A stretch of DNA of 52,390 bases from Emcibacteraceae bacterium (lineage in GTDB: Bacteria > Pseudomonadota > Alphaproteobacteria > Sphingomonadales > Emcibacteraceae), in NCBI GenBank assembly GCA_028281625.1, contig JANQJN010000180.1, positions 1 to 52,390 on the forward strand, given 5' to 3'. This document shows, piece after piece, positions 1 to 8,693 of this stretch. Positions within the stretch are counted from its first letter, which is position 1. Every line of letters starts with the position of its first letter. The translations under genes and the position numbers were made by a program. The notes under the pieces are model-generated. The model had not been told where the DNA came from. It saw only the letters and a program-made list of their open reading frames with translations, and made no database searches.

Positions 1-2
1 TA

Positions 3-2768
3 ATTGAAGGCGATAATATCATTATCCTGTCAGATAGGAGTGTATCGCCGGAGCGGATTGCGATCCCGGCATTGCTCGCCACGTCGGCCGTGCATCACCA
101 TCTAATCCGCCGGGGTCTTCGTACGTCAGTGGGGATTGTGGTGGAAACCGGTGAAGCGCGTGAAGTCCATCATTTCTGCGCCCTTGCTGGATATGGCGCG
201 GAAGCGATTAATCCGTATCTGGCGTTTGAGACCATTGAAAATATGCTGCCGCAGCTTCCGGAAGAAGTGAATGTACATACAGCCAAATCCAGATACGTAA
301 AAGCGATCAACAAGGGTATCCTGAAAGTAATGTCTAAAATGGGCATTTCCACATACCAGTCTTATTGCGGCGCACAGATTTTTGATGCCGTAGGCCTAAA
401 CAGCGCCTTCGTGGAGCAGTATTTCACCAACACCAAGACAGCCATCGAAGGTGTTGGCCTTAAGGAAGTCGCCAAAGAAACGGTGATGCGTCACACTCAA
501 GCCTTCGGTGAAAGCTTGATCTATAAAAAAGCACTGGATGTGGGTGGTGATTATGCGGTGCGTGTGCGCGGTGAAGCTCACCAATGGAACGCGGACAGTA
601 TTGCATCGCTTCAGCATGCGGTGCGAGCTGGCAATGCGGAAACTTATGATGAATATGCACGGATTGTAAACGAACAGTCCGAAAAACTTATGACCCCACG
701 GGGCCTCTTTAAAATCAAGCCGCTGGGTAAGAAGATTCCGCTGGAAGAAGTGGAACCAGCATCAGAAATTGTCAGGCGTTTTGCCACCGGGGCCATGTCT
801 TTCGGGTCCATCAGCCGTGAAGCCCATACGACGCTGGCCATTGCCATGAACCAGATTGGCGGCAAATCAAATACTGGTGAAGGCGGCGAAGAGCCAGACC
901 GCTTTACGCCCGATCGAAATGGTGATCTGCGCCGCAGCGCAATCAAGCAGGTCGCGTCCGGCCGCTTCGGGGTGACAACAGAATATCTGGTCAATGCAGA
1001 CGACATCCAGATTAAAATGGCACAGGGAGCAAAACCAGGTGAAGGGGGGCAATTGCCGGGTCACAAAGTTGACCCGGTGATTGCAAAAGTTCGTCACTCG
1101 ACGCCTGGTGTTGGTCTGATCTCTCCGCCTCCTCATCATGATATTTATTCGATTGAGGATCTGGCGCAACTTATCTATGACCTTAAAAATGTAAACCCAA
1201 TCGCGCGGATAAGTGTAAAACTGGTTTCCGAAATTGGTGTGGGTACCGTGGCCGCTGGGGTTTCAAAAGCCAAGGCGGATCACGTAACCATTTCCGGTTT
1301 TGATGGTGGTACTGGTGCAAGCCCGCTAACAAGCCTAAAACATGCGGGATCCCCTTGGGAAATTGGTCTTGCCGAAACCCAACAAACATTAGTGCTTAAT
1401 CGCCTTCGCGACCGTATTTCGGTACAAGTTGATGGTGGCCTTAAGACCGGCAGAGATGTGGTTATTGGTGCATTACTTGGCGCTGACGAATTTGGTTTTG
1501 CCACTGCTCCACTGATTGCCACCGGTTGTATTATGATGCGGAAGTGTCATTTGAACACCTGCCCAGTTGGGGTCGCAACGCAGGATCCTGTGCTGCGCCG
1601 CAAATTTACCGGTAAGCCCGAACATGTGGTCAATTACTTCTTCTTTGTCGCTGAGGAAGCGCGGAAGATCATGGCCGAAATGGGTGCAAAAAACCTGAAC
1701 GATATAATTGGCCGTTCGGACCTACTTGATAAGAATGACGCGATCTCTCATTGGAAGAGCGATGGTCTTGATTTCAGTAAGATCTTCCACAAGGTTTCGG
1801 AAGTAGAGGGCGATGATATCTATAATACTCAAACCCAGGAACATGACATCGTTGATATCCTGGACCGCAGTCTGATTGACCTGGCCAAAGATGCTCTTGA
1901 GGATAAAAAGCCGGTGCAATTCAGCACCGATATCCACAATTATGACCGCTCGACTGGGGCGATGCTTTCCGGTGAGCTTGCCAAACGTCATGGCCATAAA
2001 GGCCTTCGTGAAGACAGTGTCCATGTGAAACTAAACGGCATTGCCGGTCAAAGTTTTGGTGCGTTCCTCGCTCATGGCATCACCTTTGAACTTGAAGGCG
2101 AAGCCAACGATTATGTGGGTAAAGGTCTTAGCGGCGGCAAGTTGATCGTTTACCCGCCCACAAACAGTAAGGCAGTGCCGGAAGAAAGCATTATTGTCGG
2201 CAACACAGTACTATTCGGGGCCATCACCGGCGAATGTTACTTCCGTGGTGTGGCCGGCGAGCGTTTCGCCGTTCGTAACAGTGGCGCCATCGCCGTTGTT
2301 GAAGGTGTTGGGGATCATGGCTGTGAATATATGACTGGTGGATGTGTCGTTGTTATCGGCCAAACAGGCCGTAATTTCGCAGCCGGGATGAGCGGCGGAA
2401 TCGCCTACGTTCTTGATGAAGAAGGTGAATTTGAAAAACGCTGTAACCTTGCCATGGTGGAGCTGGAGCCGCTCCCTGAAGAAGATGAAATGGCGAAACT
2501 GCTGCATGCATCCGGTGAGCTGGAAGGTCATGGCCGCGTTGATACACTTCGTGGTAACATGTCTGGTAACGATAAAATACGCCTCACACAACTGCTGGAA
2601 AATCATGTGCGCTACACCAACAGCGACCGCGCCAAAGAAATCCTGGCAGATATTGATGCCTACTTACCGAAGTTTGTAAAAGTAATGCCCGTTGAATATA
2701 AGCGCGCGCTTGAAGAAATGGCGGCGGCGGCAACATCGCTTTCCGCTTATACGGGACAAGGAGAATAA
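3..2768 (+). CDS. gltB: Glutamate synthase [NADPH] large subunit (3' part)
   Basis: This is the C-terminal part, about 921 codons, of the large subunit of glutamate synthase, which makes two glutamates from glutamine and 2-oxoglutarate. The frame is open from the first complete codon at 3, so the gene begins upstream and the TTG at 72 is not its start. The visible part holds the end of the central domain ([10 protein letters not shown]), the FMN/2-oxoglutarate synthase domain ([24 protein letters not shown]) and the C-terminal GXGXG beta-helix from about 1990 onward. Cysteine codons at 1527, 1545 and 1560 (C-x5-C-x4-C) are the ligands of the 3Fe-4S cluster. The N-terminal glutaminase domain lies outside the window. 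gltD follows after 2 bases, so the two subunits are co-expressed. Confidence 0.97.
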   Translation: MEGDNIIILSDRSVSPERIAIPALLATSAVHHHLIRRGLRTSVGIVVETGEAREVHHFCALAGYGAEAINPYLAFETIENMLPQLPEEVNVHTAKSRYVKAINKGILKVMSKMGISTYQSYCGAQIFDAVGLNSAFVEQYFTNTKTAIEGVGLKEVAKETVMRHTQAFGESLIYKKALDVGGDYAVRVRGEAHQWNADSIASLQHAVRAGNAETYDEYARIVNEQSEKLMTPRGLFKIKPLGKKIPLEEVEPASEIVRRFATGAMSFGSISREAHTTLAIAMNQIGGKSNTGEGGEEPDRFTPDRNGDLRRSAIKQVASGRFGVTTEYLVNADDIQIKMAQGAKPGEGGQLPGHKVDPVIAKVRHSTPGVGLISPPPHHDIYSIEDLAQLIYDLKNVNPIARISVKLVSEIGVGTVAAGVSKAKADHVTISGFDGGTGASPLTSLKHAGSPWEIGLAETQQTLVLNRLRDRISVQVDGGLKTGRDVVIGALLGADEFGFATAPLIATGCIMMRKCHLNTCPVGVATQDPVLRRKFTGKPEHVVNYFFFVAEEARKIMAEMGAKNLNDIIGRSDLLDKNDAISHWKSDGLDFSKIFHKVSEVEGDDIYNTQTQEHDIVDILDRSLIDLAKDALEDKKPVQFSTDIHNYDRSTGAMLSGELAKRHGHKGLREDSVHVKLNGIAGQSFGAFLAHGITFELEGEANDYVGKGLSGGKLIVYPPTNSKAVPEESIIVGNTVLFGAITGECYFRGVAGERFAVRNSGAIAVVEGVGDHGCEYMTGGCVVVIGQTGRNFAAGMSGGIAYVLDEEGEFEKRCNLAMVELEPLPEEDEMAKLLHASGELEGHGRVDTLRGNMSGNDKIRLTQLLENHVRYTNSDRAKEILADIDAYLPKFVKVMPVEYKRALEEMAAAATSLSAYTGQGE

Positions 2769-2770
2769 AA

Positions 2771-4192
2771 ATGGGTAAACCTACTGGATTTTTAGAGCTT
2801 CCCCGTCAGGATCGGACCTACGCACCGGCCGGGGACCGCGTTCGCCATTATAATGAATTTATCAATCCGCTTTCTGACGGTGCCGTCGCCAAACAAGGTG
2901 GTCGCTGCATGGATTGCGGTATTCCATTCTGTCATACTGGTTGCCCCGTGAATAATATGATACCGGACTGGAATGACCTTGTCTGGAACCGGGAATGGCA
3001 GGAAGCGTGTGATAATCTTCATTCAACCAATAATTTTCCGGAATTTACCGGGCGGGTGTGCCCGGCACCCTGCGAGGCAGCTTGTACGCTTAATATCGAA
3101 GATCAGCCGGTCACCATTAAAACCATCGAATGCGCCATTGTGGATAAAGGGTGGGAAAATGGCTGGATCAAACCGCTGATCCCCGCGGTTAGAACCGACA
3201 AAAAGGTCGCGGTTGTCGGTAGTGGCCCGGCTGGCATGGCCTGCGCACAGCAGCTTGCCCGGGCGGGACATAATGTATCCGTTTATGAAAAGAACCGCCG
3301 CGCTGGTGGCCTGCTGCGCTATGGTATTCCGGATTTTAAAATGGAAAAGAACCTAATCGAACGCCGTGTACGACAGATGGAACGCGAAGGGGTAACTTTC
3401 TGGACCAGCATGGAAGTAGGCAAAGACATCCAGGCTCACAAAATTGCGGATCATTATGACGCCGTTGTGCTGGCGGGCGGTGCGGAACAGCCCCGCGACC
3501 TATCGATCCCGGGACGTGAGCTTAATGGCATTCATTTTGCCATGGATTTTCTAACGCAGCAAAACCGCCGAAATGCAGGTGAACCACTCCCAAATGTGAA
3601 AGACATAATTGCCAGTGGCAAAAAAGTTGTGGTGATTGGTGGCGGTGATACGGGATCAGACTGTATTGGCACTTCCTTTCGTCAACGCGCTGTATCCGTT
3701 ACCCAGCTTGAGATTATGCCTATACCGCCTGCAAAGGAAGACAAAGGTACAACCTGGCCGCACTGGCCCCATGTATTTAGAACGTCAACATCGCAGGAAG
3801 AAGGCGCGGACCGTGTCTTCAGCATCGCCACAACCGAATTCATTGGTGATGAGGACGGCAATGTGGCTGCGATACGCTGTCACGAGGTTGATAAGAACTT
3901 CAATAAAATTGAAGGCAGCGAGTATGAAATGGATGCGGACCTGGTTCTGCTGGCCATGGGCTTTACCAATCCGGTGAAGGAAGGGCTGCTTGAACAGCTT
4001 GGCGTGAGCCTTGATGACCGTGGCAACGTAAGTGCACCGGTTTCAAATTATAAAACAGACCTTCCTAAAGTGTTTGCAGCTGGCGATATGCGGCGTGGTC
4101 AGTCCCTTGTGGTATGGGCAATCCGCGAAGGAAGACAAGCCGCCCAGGCGGTCGATGAGTTTCTCATGGGACACTCAAAACTACCAAGATAA
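2771..4192 (+). CDS. gltD: Glutamate synthase [NADPH] small subunit
   Basis: This is the FAD/NADPH-dependent subunit that passes electrons to GltB. At 473 residues it has the usual length. N-terminal cysteines at about 46, 49, 54 and 58, then 97, 101 and 105, match the 4Fe-4S ligand pattern of the family. An FAD-binding GxGxxG ([12 protein letters not shown]) starts near residue 148, and a second Rossmann motif ([12 protein letters not shown]) for NADPH lies near residue 290. The C-terminal [16 protein letters not shown] is typical of the family. It starts 2 bases after the gltB stop and is followed by a hairpin that looks like the end of the operon. Confidence 0.97.
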   Translation: MGKPTGFLELPRQDRTYAPAGDRVRHYNEFINPLSDGAVAKQGGRCMDCGIPFCHTGCPVNNMIPDWNDLVWNREWQEACDNLHSTNNFPEFTGRVCPAPCEAACTLNIEDQPVTIKTIECAIVDKGWENGWIKPLIPAVRTDKKVAVVGSGPAGMACAQQLARAGHNVSVYEKNRRAGGLLRYGIPDFKMEKNLIERRVRQMEREGVTFWTSMEVGKDIQAHKIADHYDAVVLAGGAEQPRDLSIPGRELNGIHFAMDFLTQQNRRNAGEPLPNVKDIIASGKKVVVIGGGDTGSDCIGTSFRQRAVSVTQLEIMPIPPAKEDKGTTWPHWPHVFRTSTSQEEGADRVFSIATTEFIGDEDGNVAAIRCHEVDKNFNKIEGSEYEMDADLVLLAMGFTNPVKEGLLEQLGVSLDDRGNVSAPVSNYKTDLPKVFAAGDMRRGQSLVVWAIREGRQAAQAVDEFLMGHSKLPR

Positions 4193-4197
4193 CCACT

Positions 4198-4229
4198 AGG
4201 GCGTCACAAAAATTTGGCGCCCTTTGCAT
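4198..4229 (+). terminator. Probable terminator of gltBD
   Basis: A hairpin with arms AGGGCGTC and GGCGCCCT (one G-U pair) and a 10-nt loop starts 5 bases after the gltD stop. It is followed by a T-rich but interrupted tract (TTTGCATTT). Position and shape fit a moderate Rho-independent terminator. Confidence 0.6.
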
Positions 4230-4281
4230 TTCTGTAGCCAATTAATCCTACCCGTGTTATATCAGCTTTCCAAGGACTGAT

Positions 4282-4497
4282 ATGATGACAGATCACGACG
4301 AAAAAATTGCCGAACTAGAAGTCAAACTTTCTCATCAGGAAAAGCAAATTGCCGATCTAAGTGATATGGTTACAGAACAATGGAAGCTGATTGAGAAGTT
4401 AGGGGGATTGCTATCCAAGGCGGACGCGCGTATTGAGCATCTAGAAAATTATAGTCCTGCACCTAGTCTACTCGATGAAAAACCCCCACATTATTGA
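4282..4497 (+). CDS. slyX: SlyX family protein
   Basis: This small 71-residue protein is made of heptad-rich helix for about its first 55 residues (KIAELEVKLSHQEKQIADL), so it should form a coiled coil, and it ends in the PPHY signature of the SlyX family. The molecular function of SlyX is not established; the E. coli gene was named for its position next to slyD. A Shine-Dalgarno AAGGA lies 5 to 6 bases before the first ATG, and a second ATG follows directly. The DUF983 gene begins 12 bases after the stop, so the two probably share a transcript. Confidence 0.85.
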   Translation: MMTDHDEKIAELEVKLSHQEKQIADLSDMVTEQWKLIEKLGGLLSKADARIEHLENYSPAPSLLDEKPPHY

Positions 4498-4509
4498 AAA
4501 GGCATTCAT

Positions 4510-4905
4510 ATGATTACCGCTCATTCCCCTGAACATTCCAGAGATGGCTACACCGTTACAACTTCCGCTGGTCGTGGTTTAAAGCGATGTTGCCCACACT
4601 GTGGTGCACCAGGTATCTTTAAAGGGTATCTAAAGACCCATGATAACTGTAAAAGCTGCGATGCGCCAATTGGTGAGATTCGCGCTGACGACCTTCCGCC
4701 TTACCTTACCATTTTTCTGGTTGGGCATATCGTCGTGCCGATCCTGGTGCTGGTTGAAGCCATGTATCATCCACCCCTTTGGCTGCAGATGGCCGTTTGG
4801 CCAAGTATCACTGTGCTCCTAACTCTCGCTTTCCTTCCTTTCATTAAAGGGGCTGCATTAGGTTTGATGTGGTATCTGAAAATAAAGGGTGACGAACAGC
4901 GTTAG
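4510..4905 (+). CDS. DUF983 family zinc-ribbon membrane protein
   Basis: The protein has 131 residues. Residues 25-55 carry two CxxC pairs (CPHC and CKSC) that should form a zinc ribbon. Two hydrophobic helices follow (about 67-85 and 93-115), with the DDLPPYLTIFLVGHI motif typical of DUF983. Members are widespread in Alphaproteobacteria and of unknown function; some lie near cytochrome oxidase genes. The start has an AAAAGG ribosome site. The last codons meet the next gene tail to tail, and the TAG stop overlaps the opposing TAA inside the tetranucleotide TTAG. Confidence 0.85.
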   Translation: MITAHSPEHSRDGYTVTTSAGRGLKRCCPHCGAPGIFKGYLKTHDNCKSCDAPIGEIRADDLPPYLTIFLVGHIVVPILVLVEAMYHPPLWLQMAVWPSITVLLTLAFLPFIKGAALGLMWYLKIKGDEQR

Positions 4906-5237
4906 TGATCTGAGATTTCAAACTCTCTTAAAAAGCCCGTATCATACTCCTGACCGGCCTTTTTTAAGATGAGACGAAATGGAAACTCGGATTTTGCAAG
5001 GCCTTTTCGTTCTAAAGCCTGCCAGACTTTTTCGTTGGTAAAGCCTGTGGCATCTTTGACGGAAACCACGAACTTTCCGACATGCACATGATCACCATGC
5101 GGTGTTGGAAGGAACATCACAGAAATGTCATCGCTCCCTTCAATGGCCGCTGATGTTTCCGGGCTTTTTGCCAGTTCCTGAAAAAGAGCTAGCGTGCGAT
5201 TCTGCAATGCGTTTAACTTTACTTTTTTAATGGTCAT
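4902..5237 (-). CDS. Conserved-looking hypothetical protein, 111 aa
   Basis: I do not recognise this protein. The chosen start is the ATG at 5237, which has AGGAGT 5 bases upstream; an in-frame ATG 24 bases further out lacks such a site. The product is soluble with no signal peptide or membrane segment. Its first part (TIKKVKLNALQNRTLALFQ) is helical and basic. The middle holds a His-rich turn (PHGDHVHVGKF), and the C-terminal half (NEKVWQALERKGLAKS) looks like a small winged-helix or RNA-binding fold followed by a strand-rich end. Codon use resembles that of its neighbours. It is convergent with the DUF983 gene and has its own promoter region at 5238-5338. Confidence 0.65.
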   Translation of the reverse strand: MTIKKVKLNALQNRTLALFQELAKSPETSAAIEGSDDISVMFLPTPHGDHVHVGKFVVSVKDATGFTNEKVWQALERKGLAKSEFPFRLILKKAGQEYDTGFLREFEISDH

Positions 5238-5338
5238 TATACTCCTGTATGATGTTCCCATTTGATATTGGTGGGAATTTTATCAGAAATCACGATTCTT
5301 TTATCAATAAACTTGATTTTTTTAAAAAATAACAGTAC

Positions 5339-5380
5339 TTGACTTAGGTCAATGATATAATTGAAATTTACACGTACAAA
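5339..5380 (+). promoter_or_regulatory. FNR/FixK-type site with a class II promoter
   Basis: TTGACTTAGGTCAA at 5339-5352 is a perfect TTGA-N6-TCAA dyad, the binding consensus of FNR, FixK and FnrL regulators. TACAAA at 5375-5380 can serve as a -10 hexamer. A transcript start at 5387 would then place the dyad centre (5345.5) at -41.5, the standard class II activating position. A TATAAT at 5356-5361 is an alternative -10; in that case the site would overlap the promoter and could repress. The dyad and spacing are seen directly; the regulator is inferred. Confidence 0.6.
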
Positions 5381-5404
5381 TACTCAGGAAAGAAAAGGAC
5401 AAAC

Positions 5405-5614
5405 ATGGCTAACACTATCAATTTTATTGCATGCGGAATCGTTACTGTATTCTTATTGATTTCAATTGCTTTGGCAGGCCCGCATCTATTGCTCCCTGCA
5501 GTGGCTATGATTTTTACCGTTCTGATCGGTGGTCTTTGCGTTTATGTGGCAAATGACATGATCAATTCTCGAAATAAAATCGAGAAGGAATGGGAAGAAG
5601 CAAACCCGGAATAA
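5405..5614 (+). CDS. Small two-helix inner membrane protein, 69 aa
   Basis: I do not recognise a named family. The protein has two hydrophobic segments (about residues 7-24 and 28-50) joined by a short GPHLLLP turn, and a charged cytoplasmic tail (NKIEKEWEEANPE). A purine-rich ribosome site (AAAAGGA) lies just before the ATG. The gene stands alone between an FNR/FixK-type promoter and a strong terminator, so it is a single-gene unit probably induced at low oxygen. That context is the main clue to its role. Confidence 0.7.
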   Translation: MANTINFIACGIVTVFLLISIALAGPHLLLPAVAMIFTVLIGGLCVYVANDMINSRNKIEKEWEEANPE

Positions 5615-5670
5615 CCGGCCCTTTTTGAAGAGATACCCTGAGTACTTAATACCTGATAAGTACTAACACT

Positions 5671-5705
5671 AGACGCCTTGTTACACATAACAAGGCGTCT
5701 TTTTT
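5671..5705 (+). terminator. Strong Rho-independent terminator
   Basis: A perfect 13-bp stem (AGACGCCTTGTTA and its complement) encloses a CACA loop and is followed by a run of T beginning with the last base of the stem. It ends the 69-aa membrane protein transcript. The minus-strand gene that converges from 5712 has no matching T-tract on its side. Confidence 0.92.
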
Positions 5706-5711
5706 ATCGGC

Positions 5712-7820
5712 CTAATTTATCTTGGAAGGCGGATTATTAAAATGTGCCCAGCGGTCTCTTCCACCCTTATTCTCGATGTAATTCATCAGCGCAACAACCG
5801 GACGACGATCATATATTTTGTCCGCATCTTTAAGCAGGATCTGAACAGCCTGACCTAGTTCCATGCCTTCTCGATGGGCCCGTGCGCTTGTCATGCCAAC
5901 AAAAGCATTGGCAACGGACACTATTCTTGCTGGAAGCAGTATTTCGTCGCCGCTAAGCCCTTTGGGTTGACCCGTACCATCCCAATGCGCCTGTATCTGC
6001 GTCAAGGTTTTGGCCACAGGGCCTTCAAACTCAATGTCTTTAATAAGGTCAGCACTTTTTAACATGCTAGAGCGAATGATTGTAAGTTCGTCTTCCGTTA
6101 AATTAGATGGCTTAACGAGGAGTTCCTTGGGCACCAGTATTTTGCCTAGGTTCATGGTCGCCCCGGCAAGTTCTGCTGTCGCCGCGCTGGTTTCATCAAC
6201 TTTTAGCTCTTCGCAAAGCACCTTGGTCACATTGACTACTCTTTCCGAATGAGTGGCGCTATATGGATCGCGGCTACCAATGATCATCGTTAGAGTGGAC
6301 ACAAGACTTTTTAGGCTCAACTCTCTTTTAATCCGGTTTTGCTCAAGATTTGTTATGTCTTCTTTTACGATCAGCACGCCTTTTTCGTCGCCAGGCTCCT
6401 CATCCCCTAAAACCAGCGGCACATAATCGGTTTTATAGGTAACCGCTTCTTCGTCACTACCGATTTTTCTAACCTCTGTTTTCGCGCTGTTGCTTGCGAG
6501 CACTTCCTGGCAGTGAAGTTCATCCGCCCCGACTTTCGCGCGCCCGAACACGGCCGCCGGCGATTTACCGATCATGTCCTCTGGTTTGGATCCTGCTGCA
6601 AGAGCCGTTTGAAGATTAACAAACGTATAATGACCTTTTTCATCCACCGCCGAAATTTCCGCCTGCTGGCTATTGGTAACCACGCTCATAAACTTGCTTA
6701 AATTCTCATGTTTACGTGTCAGTTCCTTTTGAGCGGTGATGGACCGCTGCAGCCTCACGGAAATCGCATGGCGCCAAACAAGCCCCATGAGCACGCCAAT
6801 ACTGACAATAGCAAGCGCTGATATGATAAGGATGTTTCTTTTTCGGCTGCTTGCCTGTCCAAGCGCTTCGTCGCTGTCTATAATTCTAACCAATGTCCAG
6901 TCTGTGCCTGCTACGGACACGCCCGACGCCATTACTTGGTCACCATTATGATCAAGCGCTGAGTTTAAACGGCCCGGTTCTTCAATGGCATATCTTGCTG
7001 CAAGAGACGGGCTGGTCAAATCGAGCGCGGATTGATACTGCGGATCGGTTATGTTTAGAGCCTGAACATAGTGGATGAGGCCAGCTTTTTCACGCACTAG
7101 ATAATTTCTCGCACTATCAGAAGGCTCTCCCGGTTGCTCAAGCAATTTGAAAAAATCTTCATTCAGTATTTTTACACCAACCACAAACCCGCCTACCGGG
7201 CCATCGCTGCCATCTTCCACCCCAAAGACCGGGGAGATAGTTGAAATAGTGGGAAAGCCACTTTCACCCGCGTATGGTCCGACAATCATGGTTTCAAGGT
7301 TGGAACCCGCTTGCAGGTAATTGCTAATGGGTTCAATTACCGAGGGCATCGAAGCCGTGGCCGCTAAAATCTGCCCGTCACTGCTGGTGAGAGCCAGCCC
7401 TGAGTATTTTGGCCTCTCAACGTTGGCGCGGATTTCAAAATCAGGCTGCTCCATTTGCGCAAGAAAGCCATTTTGCGCCGCCCTATCGCTGAGGAGCGGC
7501 AAAAGATAGGCTTGAAGGGCTTCATTTCCGTCTTCACCCAAACCCATGTCATTAGAAAGGTTGCTGTAGTAAAGACGAACAGTTGCATTTTCTGCGAGCG
7601 AGCTTACAACTTGCTTTTGCTCCTCGACCCAGCTTGAGACAACATCGGCACGACCATTTAAAACCACTGACATTCTGTTTTGCAGAATGAGGCTTTCCCG
7701 TTCTTCTTCATTGGTTGCAAACCGCCAAGCCACCATCATGCTGATGATCCCTAAAGCCATTGCAAAACCAAGGATTAACAGTGTTTTATTCATCACCGCT
7801 TTTTTCATCGAACTGTTCAC
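5712..7820 (-). CDS. Membrane sensor: Cache-like domain, PAS, degenerate HD-GYP
   Basis: This 702-residue protein has a membrane helix at about 13-33, a periplasmic region of about 290 residues resembling a double Cache sensor, a second helix at about 330-350, a PAS-like domain at 372-490 and an HD-GYP-type C-terminal domain at 500-690. Active HD-GYP domains hydrolyse cyclic-di-GMP. Here the first His survives (HSERV, H524), but the HD pair is replaced by MN (556-557), the motif HWDGTGQP replaces HHExxDGxGYP, and ANAF (637-640) replaces the DxxD ligand segment. The domain should therefore be catalytically dead and may act as a binding or output module. The start is uncertain: GTG at 7820 or ATG at 7808. 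It is divergent from a LapG-like protease. Confidence 0.85.
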   Translation of the reverse strand: MNSSMKKAVMNKTLLILGFAMALGIISMMVAWRFATNEEERESLILQNRMSVVLNGRADVVSSWVEEQKQVVSSLAENATVRLYYSNLSNDMGLGEDGNEALQAYLLPLLSDRAAQNGFLAQMEQPDFEIRANVERPKYSGLALTSSDGQILAATASMPSVIEPISNYLQAGSNLETMIVGPYAGESGFPTISTISPVFGVEDGSDGPVGGFVVGVKILNEDFFKLLEQPGEPSDSARNYLVREKAGLIHYVQALNITDPQYQSALDLTSPSLAARYAIEEPGRLNSALDHNGDQVMASGVSVAGTDWTLVRIIDSDEALGQASSRKRNILIISALAIVSIGVLMGLVWRHAISVRLQRSITAQKELTRKHENLSKFMSVVTNSQQAEISAVDEKGHYTFVNLQTALAAGSKPEDMIGKSPAAVFGRAKVGADELHCQEVLASNSAKTEVRKIGSDEEAVTYKTDYVPLVLGDEEPGDEKGVLIVKEDITNLEQNRIKRELSLKSLVSTLTMIIGSRDPYSATHSERVVNVTKVLCEELKVDETSAATAELAGATMNLGKILVPKELLVKPSNLTEDELTIIRSSMLKSADLIKDIEFEGPVAKTLTQIQAHWDGTGQPKGLSGDEILLPARIVSVANAFVGMTSARAHREGMELGQAVQILLKDADKIYDRRPVVALMNYIENKGGRDRWAHFNNPPSKIN

Positions 7821-7947
7821 AGTCTCTTATTATCGATCCAAATTTATCTTTTTCTTAACCGATAAGTAACCATAACTTATGTATATTTCTTTAACGCAAA
7901 GGCATTTTTTAGAATATTTTTTTATTAAGTTGGGCTCAAAAAAATCC

Positions 7948-8613
7948 ATGTTTTCAAGACTTTCATTGCTACTTACACTGATTTTCACAATGGGTATATC
8001 TACTGTACCCGCTCAGGCTCAATCAGGCCTCTTTAACTCAACCGAGTTTAAATCGACGGAGTTATCCGCTTTTAAAAAATGGGCTTCTCATCATAAACGC
8101 TTTGAAAATGGTCGCAAACCCAGTCTTCAATCATCTGTGCGCAACAAATTTCAACGAACCTGCAGGCGCACCAAGAATTTTGCCTGCGTGAGCGATGCCT
8201 GGCTTAATCTGATGGAGTCTTTGAAAGGAAAAAGTCAAATCGAACAGATGGATGCTCTGAACAGCCATCTAAACAAGGCCGCCTATGTCACAGACATGGT
8301 TAACTGGCGACAACAAGACTATTGGGCCACCATTCATCAGTTCTTTAGCAAGGACGGCGATTGCGAAGATTATGCCATTGCCAAATATTATTCATTGATC
8401 GAATTGGGCTTTGATCCTGACGAAATGAGAATTGTGATCGTTGAAGATACAAATTTGAACATCGCTCATGCGGTGTTAGCTGTTTATCTGGGTGAGAAAA
8501 TCTGGGTTTTGGATAATCAGATTTCAACATTGGTCCCACATGAAAAAATCGTCCATTATACGCCGCTTTACTCTATAAATGAAAACGCCTGGTGGCTTCA
8601 CAAAGCATCATAG
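7948..8613 (+). CDS. LapG-like transglutaminase-type periplasmic cysteine protease
   Basis: This is a bacterial transglutaminase-like cysteine proteinase (BTLCP/DUF920) related to LapG, which cleaves giant surface adhesins to release cells from biofilms. From the ATG at 7948 it has 221 residues with a clear signal peptide (SLLLTLIFTMGIS, cleavage after AQA). An in-frame ATG at 7879 would put 23 residues before the signal peptide and is less likely. The triad is visible: Cys139 in GDCEDYA, His174 in AHAVLAV and Asp189 in VLDNQ, with the preceding W-x4-DYWAT typical of the family. No adhesin or type I secretion genes are in the window, and there is no LapD homologue of standard form. Confidence 0.85.
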   Translation: MFSRLSLLLTLIFTMGISTVPAQAQSGLFNSTEFKSTELSAFKKWASHHKRFENGRKPSLQSSVRNKFQRTCRRTKNFACVSDAWLNLMESLKGKSQIEQMDALNSHLNKAAYVTDMVNWRQQDYWATIHQFFSKDGDCEDYAIAKYYSLIELGFDPDEMRIVIVEDTNLNIAHAVLAVYLGEKIWVLDNQISTLVPHEKIVHYTPLYSINENAWWLHKAS

Positions 8614-8693
8614 AAGAACAATAAAATTTTAACTATTTGTAAGTATATTTGCTTGATTAAGTTAAATGAGTTTAATGAAGTTGAAAATTTACA

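Noticed and set aside
72..80. TTG at 72 as the start of gltB
   Set aside because: The frame is open back to the window edge and the preceding codons match GltB, so the gene is simply cut by the window.
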